DNA from: an uncultured Gammaproteobacteria bacterium
Lineage (GTDB): Bacteria > Pseudomonadota > Gammaproteobacteria > Pseudomonadales > Litorivicinaceae
Direction of reading: 5' to 3'
Assembly (NCBI GenBank): GCA_913062835.1
Contig: CAJXXD010000018.1
Coordinates: 1-9,752, forward strand
Length of the DNA stretch: 9,752 nt
Made by a program: the position numbers and the translations under genes. Of this stretch, positions 1-8,246 are shown in pieces. The first letter of the stretch is position 1. Every line of letters starts with the position of its first letter. The notes beneath the pieces are model-generated. The model was not told the DNA's origin. It saw only the letters and a list, made by a program, of their open reading frames with translations, and did not search any database.

Positions 1-2
1 GC

Positions 3-692
3 CTCGTCGTCGGGATCGCGGTGGTGCTCTCAATGGTGTTTATTCCCATGGCGTTTTTCGGCGGGTCGGCGGGCGCCATCTACCGGCAGTTTTCAGTCAC
101 CATGGCGGCTGCCATGGCCCTGATGGAGTCACCGGCGATCATTTTCGCCATCTTGATGGCCAATCTGTATCGCTCCCAAGAATCGCGGGCGGCCCATACT
201 GGCATCGGTGCGGTGATGCGAGAGTCGTTCACAGAAGGCACGCAAATTCTCTTAATCGGCGCCATGCTGATCGGGCTTCTGACCGGCACGGTGGGCAAGG
301 GCATTATGGATCCGTTTACCGGGATGATCTTCAAAGGCATGCTGGCCTTCTTCTTGCTGGACATGGGCGTTGCCACGGCCCAGCGATTGAGTGATCTAAA
401 AGATGTGCCTAAACGGCTTGCGCTGTATGGCATCTTGGCCCCTTTGCTCCACGCCAGTATCGCCCTGTGCTTGGCCTGGTTGGGCGGCCTGTCGGTTGGC
501 AATGCAACTTTATTGGCTGTACTGGCCGGCTCTGCGTCCTACATCGCGGTACCCGCCGTATTAAAGCATGCCTTGCCTGAGGCAAATCCCAGTTTGTATT
601 TGGGCCTATCGCTTGGGTTGACGTTTCCGTTCAATATTATCTTTGGCATCCCGCTGTACTACGCTGCAGCCAATTGGTTGGTTGGCGCGTAA
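3..692 (+). CDS. Partial membrane protein: SbtA/DUF897-type bicarbonate permease C-terminal part with an RND-pump-like 5' end
   Basis: The frame is open to the left edge, so the true start lies outside the window; GTG 21 and ATG 33 are internal codons. Read from base 3 it gives 229 residues. From about residue 41 (base 123) the protein matches the SbtA/DUF897 sodium-dependent bicarbonate permease family: ALMESPAI near the join, hydrophobic helices, a late [10 protein letters not shown], then [10 protein letters not shown] and [16 protein letters not shown] at the C-terminus. Family members I know run to roughly 310-370 residues, so the N-terminal ~40% is absent. Residues 1-40 do not belong to that family. 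They contain [20 protein letters not shown], typical of transmembrane segment 5 of AcrB-like RND exporters. The switch falls in the alanine/methionine-rich stretch at bases 102-125. The permease role (inner-membrane sodium/bicarbonate symport) is known for cyanobacterial SbtA; the substrate of proteobacterial relatives is less certain. As written this is probably not a working transporter. Confidence 0.8.
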   Translation, partial: LVVGIAVVLSMVFIPMAFFGGSAGAIYRQFSVTMAAAMALMESPAIIFAILMANLYRSQESRAAHTGIGAVMRESFTEGTQILLIGAMLIGLLTGTVGKGIMDPFTGMIFKGMLAFFLLDMGVATAQRLSDLKDVPKRLALYGILAPLLHASIALCLAWLGGLSVGNATLLAVLAGSASYIAVPAVLKHALPEANPSLYLGLSLGLTFPFNIIFGIPLYYAAANWLVGA

Positions 693-697
693 CGGGG

Positions 698-2353
698 CTA
701 AACGCGAAGATCCCGTGCCGCTGCCAGGGTGGCTTCTGTGATCTCATGCCCGCCGAGCATGCGCGCTATCTCCTCAACACGCGCAGATTCGCTGAGTAAT
801 TGAGCGTCACTGACAGTGACATCGGCTGCAGATTGTTTGCTGACATGCAGGTGAGCAGACGCTTGTCCTGCAACTTGGGGCTGGTGCGTCACCACGAGAA
901 CCTGAGCGTTTGCGGCCAGTCGTTGAAGCATCTGCCCGACGGTGGCGGCAGTTTTTCCGCCAATCCCGACGTCTACTTCGTCAAATACTAGCGTGGGTGT
1001 GGCAAGGCGGGCTGCGGTGATGACCTGGATCGCCAAGCTAACTCGCGACAATTCGCCCCCTGACGCAATCTTCGAGAGATTGCCCCCTTGCTGCCCAGGG
1101 TTCGGTTGAAAAAAGAACTGGACCGTTTCAAAGCCGTGCGATGCCAGTGATTCGGCTGCCTGCAGCCGGACTTCAAGCAGTGCGTGTGGCATGCCGAGGT
1201 CGGGAAATTGGGCGGTGATGGCTTCTGACAATGCGGCAGCGGCGGCTGTCCGAGCTTCGGTGAGCCGACGAGCACAGGCTTCGGCCTGAGTCCTGAGTGC
1301 GTCGACTTCCTGCTGCATGACAGGAATGCGTTCATGCGCGCCTGAGATATCTGCCAATCGCACCTCAAGCTGTGCTTGAAGAGCAGGCAATCCTTCCGGC
1401 TCAATCCGGTGCTTTCGAGCCAATGTGAACAGTGCCGCGAGACGCTCTTCAACCCAGGAAAGTCGCTCGGGGTCGATCTCAAACCGATCCACGGCATGTT
1501 GGATATCTTGCTTTGCTTCTTCTAGCGCAATGGACCCCTGCTCTAACAGCTCGGCCGCATTGGCAAGTGTGGGGTGATCGGTGCTGAGTTTTCGGAGTTC
1601 CAGCGCCAATCGCTCGGCCACACCAATGACACCGGGTTGATCCTCGCCCTGTAGCTGGAGAAGACAGTCGGCGGTGACTCGCAAGAAACTCTCGCCGGAT
1701 GCCAACTGTTTTTGTTCGGTATCGAGTGCTTCGAACTCCCCTTCACTCAGCTGAAGGGCACGTAGCTCGTCGACTTGGAATGCCAGCAAATCCCGTTCTT
1801 GATCGGCTTGTTGTGATTGCTGAATCAAAGTGTCGAGATCGGACTTTCGTTGTTGCCACAGGGCATAGTGTTGACGGCACTCGCTTGCAAGTGCTCCCCC
1901 GTCGGCGAAGGCATCGACCAGCGCCAACTGATGTTTGGTTTGAAGTAGTTTTAAGTTCGCGTGCTGGGTGTGCATGAATACCAGCTGTTCGGCTAGCTCT
2001 TTCAATTGCCCCGTAGAAATCGGCGTGCCATTGACGTAGGCCTTGGATCGGCCTTCCGCCGTGAGGGTCCGTCTTAATATCAGCTCGCTTTCACCCCCAA
2101 GATCATTTTCTTCAAGCCATGCCTGAGCGTCGGGTAGTCCGGCAATCTCAAAGCTTGCAATGACCTGCGCCTTGTCGGTGCCTGCCCTGACCAAGCCAGC
2201 ATCCGATCGACCTCCAAGCGCCAATTCAAGCGCATCGAGGATCAAGGATTTTCCCGCGCCTGTATCCCCGGTGATGGCGATACAGCCGGCTGGCAGGTCC
2301 AATTCAACGGACGCCAGAGTCGCTAGATTTTGCACGTGTAACGAAGTGAGCAT
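698..2353 (-). CDS. recN: DNA repair protein RecN (SMC-like ATPase)
   Basis: RecN is a cytoplasmic SMC-type ATPase that acts at DNA double-strand breaks during recombinational repair. The 551-residue protein is close to the E. coli length (553 from memory). Walker A, GDTGAGKS, is at residues 29-36. A long central coiled-coil region is rich in Glu, Gln, Ala and Leu. The ABC signature ASGGELSR, Walker B LVFDEVDVGIGG and a VTHQPQVA switch motif lie in the C-terminal third. I chose ATG at 2353 because MLTSLHVQNLATL aligns with the usual RecN N-terminus. The frame stays open to 2434, but the extra 27 residues look unrelated and would overlap the grpE promoter and its ribosome binding site. The ribosome site here is weak (GGGAAC just upstream). 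The gene diverges from grpE and converges with the permease gene, with stop codons only 5 bases apart. No clear LexA box is visible. The Asp at position 2 of Walker A, where Glu is usual, is a conservative change. Confidence 0.96.
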   Translation of the reverse strand: MLTSLHVQNLATLASVELDLPAGCIAITGDTGAGKSLILDALELALGGRSDAGLVRAGTDKAQVIASFEIAGLPDAQAWLEENDLGGESELILRRTLTAEGRSKAYVNGTPISTGQLKELAEQLVFMHTQHANLKLLQTKHQLALVDAFADGGALASECRQHYALWQQRKSDLDTLIQQSQQADQERDLLAFQVDELRALQLSEGEFEALDTEQKQLASGESFLRVTADCLLQLQGEDQPGVIGVAERLALELRKLSTDHPTLANAAELLEQGSIALEEAKQDIQHAVDRFEIDPERLSWVEERLAALFTLARKHRIEPEGLPALQAQLEVRLADISGAHERIPVMQQEVDALRTQAEACARRLTEARTAAAAALSEAITAQFPDLGMPHALLEVRLQAAESLASHGFETVQFFFQPNPGQQGGNLSKIASGGELSRVSLAIQVITAARLATPTLVFDEVDVGIGGKTAATVGQMLQRLAANAQVLVVTHQPQVAGQASAHLHVSKQSAADVTVSDAQLLSESARVEEIARMLGGHEITEATLAAARDLRV

Positions 2354-2364
2354 TTGTTCCCGTG

Positions 2365-2393
2365 TTGAAACTGGTGAATCTGACCTTATACAT
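2365..2393 (+). promoter_or_regulatory. Candidate grpE promoter, sigma-32-like and/or sigma-70-like
   Basis: TTGAAA at 2365-2370 can serve as the -35 of two promoter types. For heat-shock sigma-32, the partner is CCTTATAC at 2384-2391 after 13 bases, resembling CCCCATNT at C, C, A and T. For sigma-70, the partner is TATACA at 2387-2392 after 16 bases (4 of 6). Transcription would start near 2399, leaving a leader of about 45 bases before the grpE ATG. A heat-shock promoter is expected for grpE, but the -10 match is only partial. Confidence 0.45.
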
Positions 2394-2413
2394 GCGGTTC
2401 TCGACAGAGTGTA
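2385..2413 (-). promoter_or_regulatory. Candidate recN promoter
   Basis: On the minus strand, TATAAG (2390-2385) matches the -10 consensus at 5 of 6 bases. TACACT (2413-2408), 17 bases further upstream, is a poor -35 (3 of 6). The spacing to the RecN ATG at 2353 would give a leader of about 25 bases. The -10 shares its TATA with the forward grpE promoter. No strong LexA operator overlaps it. Confidence 0.35.
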
Positions 2414-2433
2414 GCTCAGTCGTGGTGAAAACA

Positions 2434-2439
2434 AGGAGG
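2434..2439 (+). promoter_or_regulatory. grpE ribosome binding site
   Basis: AGGAGG lies 5 bases before ATG 2445 and is a near-perfect Shine-Dalgarno sequence. It supports this grpE start and argues that recN does not extend to its longest possible upstream start at 2434. Confidence 0.85.
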
Positions 2440-2444
2440 AGAAG

Positions 2445-3047
2445 ATGGCAGACGAGAAATCGCCGGTCGATGAGGAAGGGAACGAAACATCTGCGAAGAC
2501 CGCAGAGACTGAGGTACCGGACGAGACCCTAGAGCCCGAAACAAGCGAAGCGAACGACAGCGCGCAGTCAGGCGAGGATGTGGGTGCAGATACCGCCAGT
2601 GCAGAGACTCAAATTGAAGAGCTGAAAGAATCGGTATTGCGGGCTCAGGCTGAGCTATTGAACGTGCGTCGCCGGGCTGAGCGTGATGTCGAAAATGCGC
2701 ACCGGTATGCCATTGAAAAATTCGTCAAAGATCTGTTGGCTGTGTTGGACTCCATGGATCGGGCATTGGAGCTTGCGAAGACAACCGAAGGGTTCGATGC
2801 CGCGATGCTGGAAGGTACCGAAATGACCCACAAGCTTCTAATGGATACGGCGGCAAAGCACGGAGTGGAGGCGATCGATCCAGTCGGGGCGCCCTTTGAC
2901 CCCCAAGAACATCAGGCGATGAGCATGGTGCCTTCGTCGGATCATGAGCCCAACACGGTGATGGCAGTGATGCAAAAAGGCTACAAGCTTGAAGGCCGCG
3001 TGATTCGGGCTGCGATGGTGGTTGTGACCCAAGCGCCAGCAAATTAA
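2445..3047 (+). CDS. grpE: Nucleotide exchange factor GrpE
   Basis: GrpE is the cytoplasmic homodimeric cochaperone that makes DnaK release ADP and so resets its folding cycle; in E. coli it also acts as a thermosensor. The 200 residues match the usual length (about 190-210). Residues 1-55 are very acidic and probably disordered. Residues ~55-95 (QIEELKESVLRAQAELLNVR and following) are a long dimerisation coiled coil, followed by a helical segment with KFVKDLLAVLDSMDRAL. Residues ~135-197 form the beta-rich DnaK-contacting domain, with the family signature GAPFDPQEHQAM and a terminal GYKLEGRVIRAAMVVV. The start at ATG 2445 has an excellent ribosome site. It is the first gene of the chaperone cluster, 81 bases before dnaK, and a sigma-32-like element lies upstream. 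The sequence is ordinary for the family, with no key feature missing. Confidence 0.97.
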   Translation: MADEKSPVDEEGNETSAKTAETEVPDETLEPETSEANDSAQSGEDVGADTASAETQIEELKESVLRAQAELLNVRRRAERDVENAHRYAIEKFVKDLLAVLDSMDRALELAKTTEGFDAAMLEGTEMTHKLLMDTAAKHGVEAIDPVGAPFDPQEHQAMSMVPSSDHEPNTVMAVMQKGYKLEGRVIRAAMVVVTQAPAN

Positions 3048-3049
3048 CC

Positions 3050-3077
3050 CTTGAATGCGGCAGGTTGACCGCAATTT
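3050..3077 (+). promoter_or_regulatory. Candidate sigma-32 (heat-shock) promoter of dnaK
   Basis: CTTGAA at 3050-3055, preceded by CC, matches the sigma-32 -35 box. CGCAATTT at 3070-3077 matches CCCCATTT at 6 of 8 positions. The 14-base spacer is within the known range. Transcription would begin near 3085, giving dnaK a promoter of its own inside the cluster. The spacer also contains a short inverted repeat (TGCGG 3056-3060 with CCGCA 3069-3073). Confidence 0.55.
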
Positions 3078-3090
3078 AACAGACAGTGAA

Positions 3091-3102
3091 CCGGCTCGCC
3101 GG
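3091..3102 (+). other. Small GC hairpin in the dnaK leader
   Basis: CCGG (3091-3094) and CCGG (3099-3102) can pair around a four-base loop, CTCG. It lies between the proposed dnaK start of transcription and the ribosome site GAGAGGA (3116-3122). There is no T-run after it, so it is not a terminator. It could stabilise the 5' end of the message, but four base pairs may be chance. Confidence 0.3.
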
Positions 3103-3128
3103 ACAAGGATGAACAGAGAGGATTTACC

Positions 3129-5051
3129 ATGGGAAAGATCATAGGAATCGATCTAGGGACAACTAACTCATGCGTGGCAGTGCTAGAAGGCGGCAAGCCA
3201 CGGGTGATTGAAAATGCGGAAGGCGATCGCACCACCCCGTCGATTATCGCTTACACCGACGACGAGATTTTGGTGGGACAGCCGGCGAAGCGTCAGTCAG
3301 TCACCAACCCGCAGAACACGTTGTTTGCCGTAAAGCGTTTGATTGGACGGAAGTTCAAAGACGACGTGGTGCAAAAAGACATCAAGATGGTGCCCTACGA
3401 GATTGTGGCAGCTGACAACGGCGATGCGTGGGTGTCTGCCAAAGGCAATCAATTGGCGCCGCCACAGGTATCTGCCGAAATTCTGAAAAAGATGAAGAAG
3501 ACGGCGGAAGACTATTTGGGCGAAGCCGTTACCGAAGCGGTGATCACAGTCCCTGCATACTTTAATGACAGCCAGCGTCAAGCAACGAAGGATGCCGGAA
3601 AAATTGCAGGTTTGGACGTTAAGCGCATCATCAACGAGCCAACGGCAGCAGCATTGGCCTTTGGTATGGATCAATCGCGCGGCGATTCGATCATTGCCGT
3701 GTATGACTTAGGTGGCGGTACCTTCGATATCTCAATTATCGAAATCGCTGAAGTCGACGGCGAGCACCAGTTTGAAGTGTTGTCGACCAACGGCGATACC
3801 TTCTTAGGGGGCGAAGACTTTGACCTCCGCATCATCGACTTCTTGGCCGATTCGTTCCAAAAAGAACAAGGCATGGATCTGAAAGGCGATCCTTTGGCAA
3901 TGCAGCGTCTAAAAGAGGCGGCTGAGAAAGCTAAGATCGAACTGTCTTCAAGCCAGCAGACCGATGTCAACCTGCCGTACATCACGGCAGACGCTTCAGG
4001 TCCTAAGCACCTGAATGTGAAACTCACTCGCGCCAAACTCGAGTCTTTGGTTGAAGATTTGGTCGAGCGGACGTTGGCGCCTGTGAAGCAGGCATTGGAA
4101 GATGCAGGTCACTCGACCAGCGACATCAATGACGTGATCTTGGTCGGCGGTCAGACCCGTATGCCCTTGGTTCAGCAAAAGGTGAAAGAGTTCTTCGGTA
4201 AAGAGCCGCGCCGCGATGTGAACCCAGATGAGGCAGTCGCCGTGGGTGCGTCTATCCAGGGTGCGGTCTTAGCCGGTGATGTGAAAGACGTTCTTTTGCT
4301 GGATGTGACACCTCTGTCGCTCGGTATTGAGACCATGGGCGGCGTGATGACTGCGTTGATCGAGAAGAACACGACAATTCCGACTAAGAAGACTCAGGTG
4401 TTTTCAACGGCGGAAGACAATCAGACGGCCGTGACGATTCACGTGCTCCAAGGCGAGCGTAAGCAGGCTGGCCAGAATAAGTCATTGGGTCGGTTTGATT
4501 TGGCAGATATCCCGCCTGCCCCGCGTGGCATGCCACAAATTGAGGTGGCCTTCGATATTGATGCCAACGGTATTTTGAACGTGTCTGCGAAAGATAAAGC
4601 GACAGGCAAAGAGCAGTCGATCGTGATTAAAGCATCATCTGGCTTGTCGGATGAAGAAATCGAAAAAATGGTCAAAGATGCCGAAGCCAATGCCGAGGCG
4701 GATCGTGAATTCGAAGAGTTAATTTCGGCGCGCAATACTGCCGACAGTATGATTCACGCAACCAAGAAGTCGATGTCCGACGCAGGTGATAAGTTGTCTG
4801 ATGATGAAAAAGCACCTGTTGAAGCGGCTATCTCTGAATTGGAAGAAGCCTTGAAGGGCGACAACAAGGATGAGATTGTGGCGAAAACGACCGCTCTGAC
4901 TGAGGCGTCTGCGAAGATCGCTGAGAAGTTGTATGCAGCGGCAGACGCCGGTGCCCAGGAAGGTCAGGGTGAGTCGCAGTCTTCAGATCGCGCAGACGAC
5001 GATGTGGTCGATGCCGAGTTTGAAGAAGTGAAAGACGACGACAAGAAGTGA
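3129..5051 (+). CDS. dnaK: Chaperone protein DnaK (Hsp70)
   Basis: DnaK is the cytoplasmic Hsp70 that binds exposed hydrophobic stretches of unfolded proteins in an ATP-controlled cycle with DnaJ and GrpE, and in E. coli also restrains sigma-32. The 640 residues equal the usual length (E. coli 638). The nucleotide-binding domain shows DLGTTNS at 8-14, [12 protein letters not shown] near 165-176, DLGGGT at 193-198 (its Thr is the counterpart of the E. coli autophosphorylation site Thr199) and VGGQTRMP near 338-345. The interdomain linker VLLLD is at 388-392. It is followed by the substrate-binding domain ([38 protein letters not shown]) and a helical lid. The C-terminus ends in the conserved [12 protein letters not shown] tail followed by Asp/Lys residues. 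ATG 3129 is preceded by GAGAGGA at 6 bases. A candidate heat-shock promoter lies in the 81-base gap after grpE. Nothing is missing or unusual. Confidence 0.99.
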   Translation: MGKIIGIDLGTTNSCVAVLEGGKPRVIENAEGDRTTPSIIAYTDDEILVGQPAKRQSVTNPQNTLFAVKRLIGRKFKDDVVQKDIKMVPYEIVAADNGDAWVSAKGNQLAPPQVSAEILKKMKKTAEDYLGEAVTEAVITVPAYFNDSQRQATKDAGKIAGLDVKRIINEPTAAALAFGMDQSRGDSIIAVYDLGGGTFDISIIEIAEVDGEHQFEVLSTNGDTFLGGEDFDLRIIDFLADSFQKEQGMDLKGDPLAMQRLKEAAEKAKIELSSSQQTDVNLPYITADASGPKHLNVKLTRAKLESLVEDLVERTLAPVKQALEDAGHSTSDINDVILVGGQTRMPLVQQKVKEFFGKEPRRDVNPDEAVAVGASIQGAVLAGDVKDVLLLDVTPLSLGIETMGGVMTALIEKNTTIPTKKTQVFSTAEDNQTAVTIHVLQGERKQAGQNKSLGRFDLADIPPAPRGMPQIEVAFDIDANGILNVSAKDKATGKEQSIVIKASSGLSDEEIEKMVKDAEANAEADREFEELISARNTADSMIHATKKSMSDAGDKLSDDEKAPVEAAISELEEALKGDNKDEIVAKTTALTEASAKIAEKLYAAADAGAQEGQGESQSSDRADDDVVDAEFEEVKDDDKK

Positions 5052-5071
5052 TCAGCACTGGCATCCCAAGG

Positions 5072-5077
5072 AAGGAG
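5072..5077 (+). promoter_or_regulatory. dnaJ ribosome binding site fixing a GTG start
   Basis: AAGGAG sits 6 bases before GTG 5084, inside a longer purine run beginning at 5068. No ATG nearby gives the conserved DnaJ N-terminus, so this site together with the [11 protein letters not shown] alignment settles the GTG start. Confidence 0.85.
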
Positions 5078-5083
5078 AGTTGA

Positions 5084-7011
<1,928 letters not shown>

Positions 7012-7026
7012 AGCCGTCGCTTCTCA

Positions 7027-7055
7027 TAGACAAGCCGACCCAAGATCCCTAAAAT
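7027..7055 (+). promoter_or_regulatory. carAB promoter (sigma-70 type)
   Basis: TAGACA at 7027-7032 (5 of 6 against TTGACA) and TAAAAT at 7050-7055 (5 of 6 against TATAAT) are separated by the ideal 17 bases. Transcription would start near 7062, about 48 bases before the carA start. This is the best sigma-70 match I found in the window and implies that carAB is transcribed independently of dapB. I saw no convincing ArgR or PurR operator around it. Confidence 0.65.
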
Positions 7056-7068
7056 ACTCGCTCAATCG

Positions 7069-7099
7069 CTCGGCGCCTGCCGAGTCTGTTCGAGACAGA
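7069..7099 (+). promoter_or_regulatory. carA leader with two tandem hairpins
   Basis: Stem 1 is CTCGGC (7069-7074) with GCCGAG (7079-7084), a perfect 6-bp stem around a GCCT loop. Stem 2 is TCTGT (7085-7089) with ACAGA (7095-7099) around TCGAG. Stem 2 begins directly after stem 1, and its 3' arm overlaps the ribosome site AGAGGA (7097-7102). The CGAG in the loop of stem 2 (7091-7094) could instead pair with the CTCG of stem 1. There is no T-run, so this is not a standard terminator. A role in controlling carA translation is inference. Confidence 0.4.
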
Positions 7100-7102
7100 G
7101 GA
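7097..7102 (+). promoter_or_regulatory. carA ribosome binding site fixing a TTG start
   Basis: AGAGGA lies 7 bases before TTG 7110. The only ATG in frame nearby (7131) would remove seven residues that align with the normal CarA N-terminus and has no good ribosome site. Confidence 0.65.
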
Positions 7103-7109
7103 CCCCCGG

Positions 7110-8246
7110 TTGAATTCTCCTGCCATATTAATGCTTGCGGATGGCACCCAGTTTGCTGGCCGCTCTATAGGTGCTGACGGTTTTTCGGTTGGCGAAGTCG
7201 TGTTTAACACCGCCCTAACGGGCTATCAAGAAATCTTAACTGACCCCTCCTATGCGCGTCAGTTGGTGACCTTGACCTATCCCCACATCGGAAACGTGGG
7301 GGTGAACCCTGAAGACCAAGAGTCCGATCGTATTCATGCGGGCGGTTTGATCATTCGCGACTTGCCGTTTGCACACAGTAATTTCCGCGCTACCCAATCG
7401 CTGGACAGCTATCTGAAAACCGAGGGTGTAGTGGGTATTGCAGACATTGATACGCGCAAGCTGACGCGAATTCTTCGTGAAAAGGGCGCCCAGGCGGGTG
7501 TGATTATTGCGGGTGAAACTGCCTGTTCTGAAGCCGGTGTTGCAGAAGCCAAAGCGGCCCTAGCTGCGTTCCCAGGGTTGGCGGGAATGGACTTGGCAAA
7601 AGAAGTGACCGTGGCATCGCCATACACCTGGACCGAAGGTTCGTGGAGGTTGGGTGAGGGGCATCCGACCATAGAAAACACGCCTTATCATGTGGTGGCC
7701 TATGATTTCGGAGTGAAACGCAATATTTTGCGGATGTTGGCCGATCGGGGGTGCCGATTGACCGTCGTGCCTGCCCAAACGCCGGCTGCTGAGGTGCTGG
7801 CAATGTCTCCCGATGGGGTCTTTTTATCAAATGGCCCGGGCGACCCAGAACCCTGTTCATATGCTATTGACGCGATCCAAGCCATCTTGGAGGCCGACAT
7901 CCCGGTATTCGGAATCTGCTTGGGACATCAATTGTTGGGCCTAGCCTCGGGCGCAAAGACCATCAAAATGAAATTTGGGCACCATGGGGCCAATCATCCG
8001 GTGCAGGATTTAGGAACCGGTGAGGTGATGATCACCAGTCAAAACCACGGATTTGCGATCGATGATTCGACTCTGCCGAATCACCTGAAACCGACTCACA
8101 GATCGCTGTTTGACCAGTCATTGCAAGGCATCGCTCGCACAGACAAGGTGGCGTTTAGCTTCCAGGGTCACCCAGAAGCCAGTCCCGGTCCGCATGATGT
8201 GGCACCGTTGTTTGATCAATTTATTGCTGCCATGGAGGCTCGCTAA
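7110..8246 (+). CDS. carA: Carbamoyl-phosphate synthase small (glutaminase) subunit
   Basis: CarA hydrolyses glutamine and channels the ammonia to CarB, which makes carbamoyl phosphate for arginine and pyrimidine synthesis. The 378 residues fit the family (E. coli 382). The N-terminal CarA-specific domain shows [45 protein letters not shown] and [17 protein letters not shown]. The C-terminal class I amidotransferase domain contains [16 protein letters not shown] with the nucleophile Cys270, and [11 protein letters not shown] with His354 and Glu356, so the catalytic triad is complete. The start is TTG 7110: read this way, the N-terminus ([14 protein letters not shown]) aligns end to end with E. 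coli and Pseudomonas CarA, and a ribosome site is correctly placed. ATG 7131 is a less likely alternative. The gene overlaps carB by one base (TAATG). Confidence 0.97.
   Translation: MNSPAILMLADGTQFAGRSIGADGFSVGEVVFNTALTGYQEILTDPSYARQLVTLTYPHIGNVGVNPEDQESDRIHAGGLIIRDLPFAHSNFRATQSLDSYLKTEGVVGIADIDTRKLTRILREKGAQAGVIIAGETACSEAGVAEAKAALAAFPGLAGMDLAKEVTVASPYTWTEGSWRLGEGHPTIENTPYHVVAYDFGVKRNILRMLADRGCRLTVVPAQTPAAEVLAMSPDGVFLSNGPGDPEPCSYAIDAIQAILEADIPVFGICLGHQLLGLASGAKTIKMKFGHHGANHPVQDLGTGEVMITSQNHGFAIDDSTLPNHLKPTHRSLFDQSLQGIARTDKVAFSFQGHPEASPGPHDVAPLFDQFIAAMEAR
8234..8238 (+). promoter_or_regulatory. carB ribosome binding site inside the end of carA
   Basis: GGAGG lies within the last codons of carA, 7 bases before the carB ATG at 8246. 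Together with the TAATG overlap it suggests coupled, near-equal synthesis of the two subunits. Confidence 0.75.

Noticed and set aside
686..706. Inverted repeat CGCGT/ACGCG spanning the two convergent stop codons as a bidirectional terminator
   Set aside because: A 5-bp stem with an 11-base loop and no flanking T/A runs is too weak.
988..1497. 169-codon minus-strand open frame inside recN
   Set aside because: It is a shifted-frame shadow of recN; recN itself is intact through this stretch, so it is not a frameshift remnant.
2185..2280. RecN Walker A reading GDTGAGKS instead of GETGAGKS as a sign of lost activity
   Set aside because: Asp for Glu at this position is conservative, the Lys and Ser are intact, and signature and Walker B motifs are complete.
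2391..2407. Possible LexA operator (ATGC-N8-ACAG)
   Set aside because: Only one half-site matches the CTGT-N8-ACAG consensus; the other half is poor, so chance is sufficient.
2354..2434. 27-residue N-terminal extension of recN starting at 2434
   Set aside because: It does not resemble the start of any RecN, and it would cover the grpE promoter and Shine-Dalgarno. MLTSLHVQNLATL at 2353 aligns with the normal RecN start.
3297..4036. Two minus-strand open frames of 125 and 121 codons antisense to dnaK
   Set aside because: dnaK is intact and highly conserved here; antisense open frames are common opposite strongly codon-biased genes and no start signals were seen.
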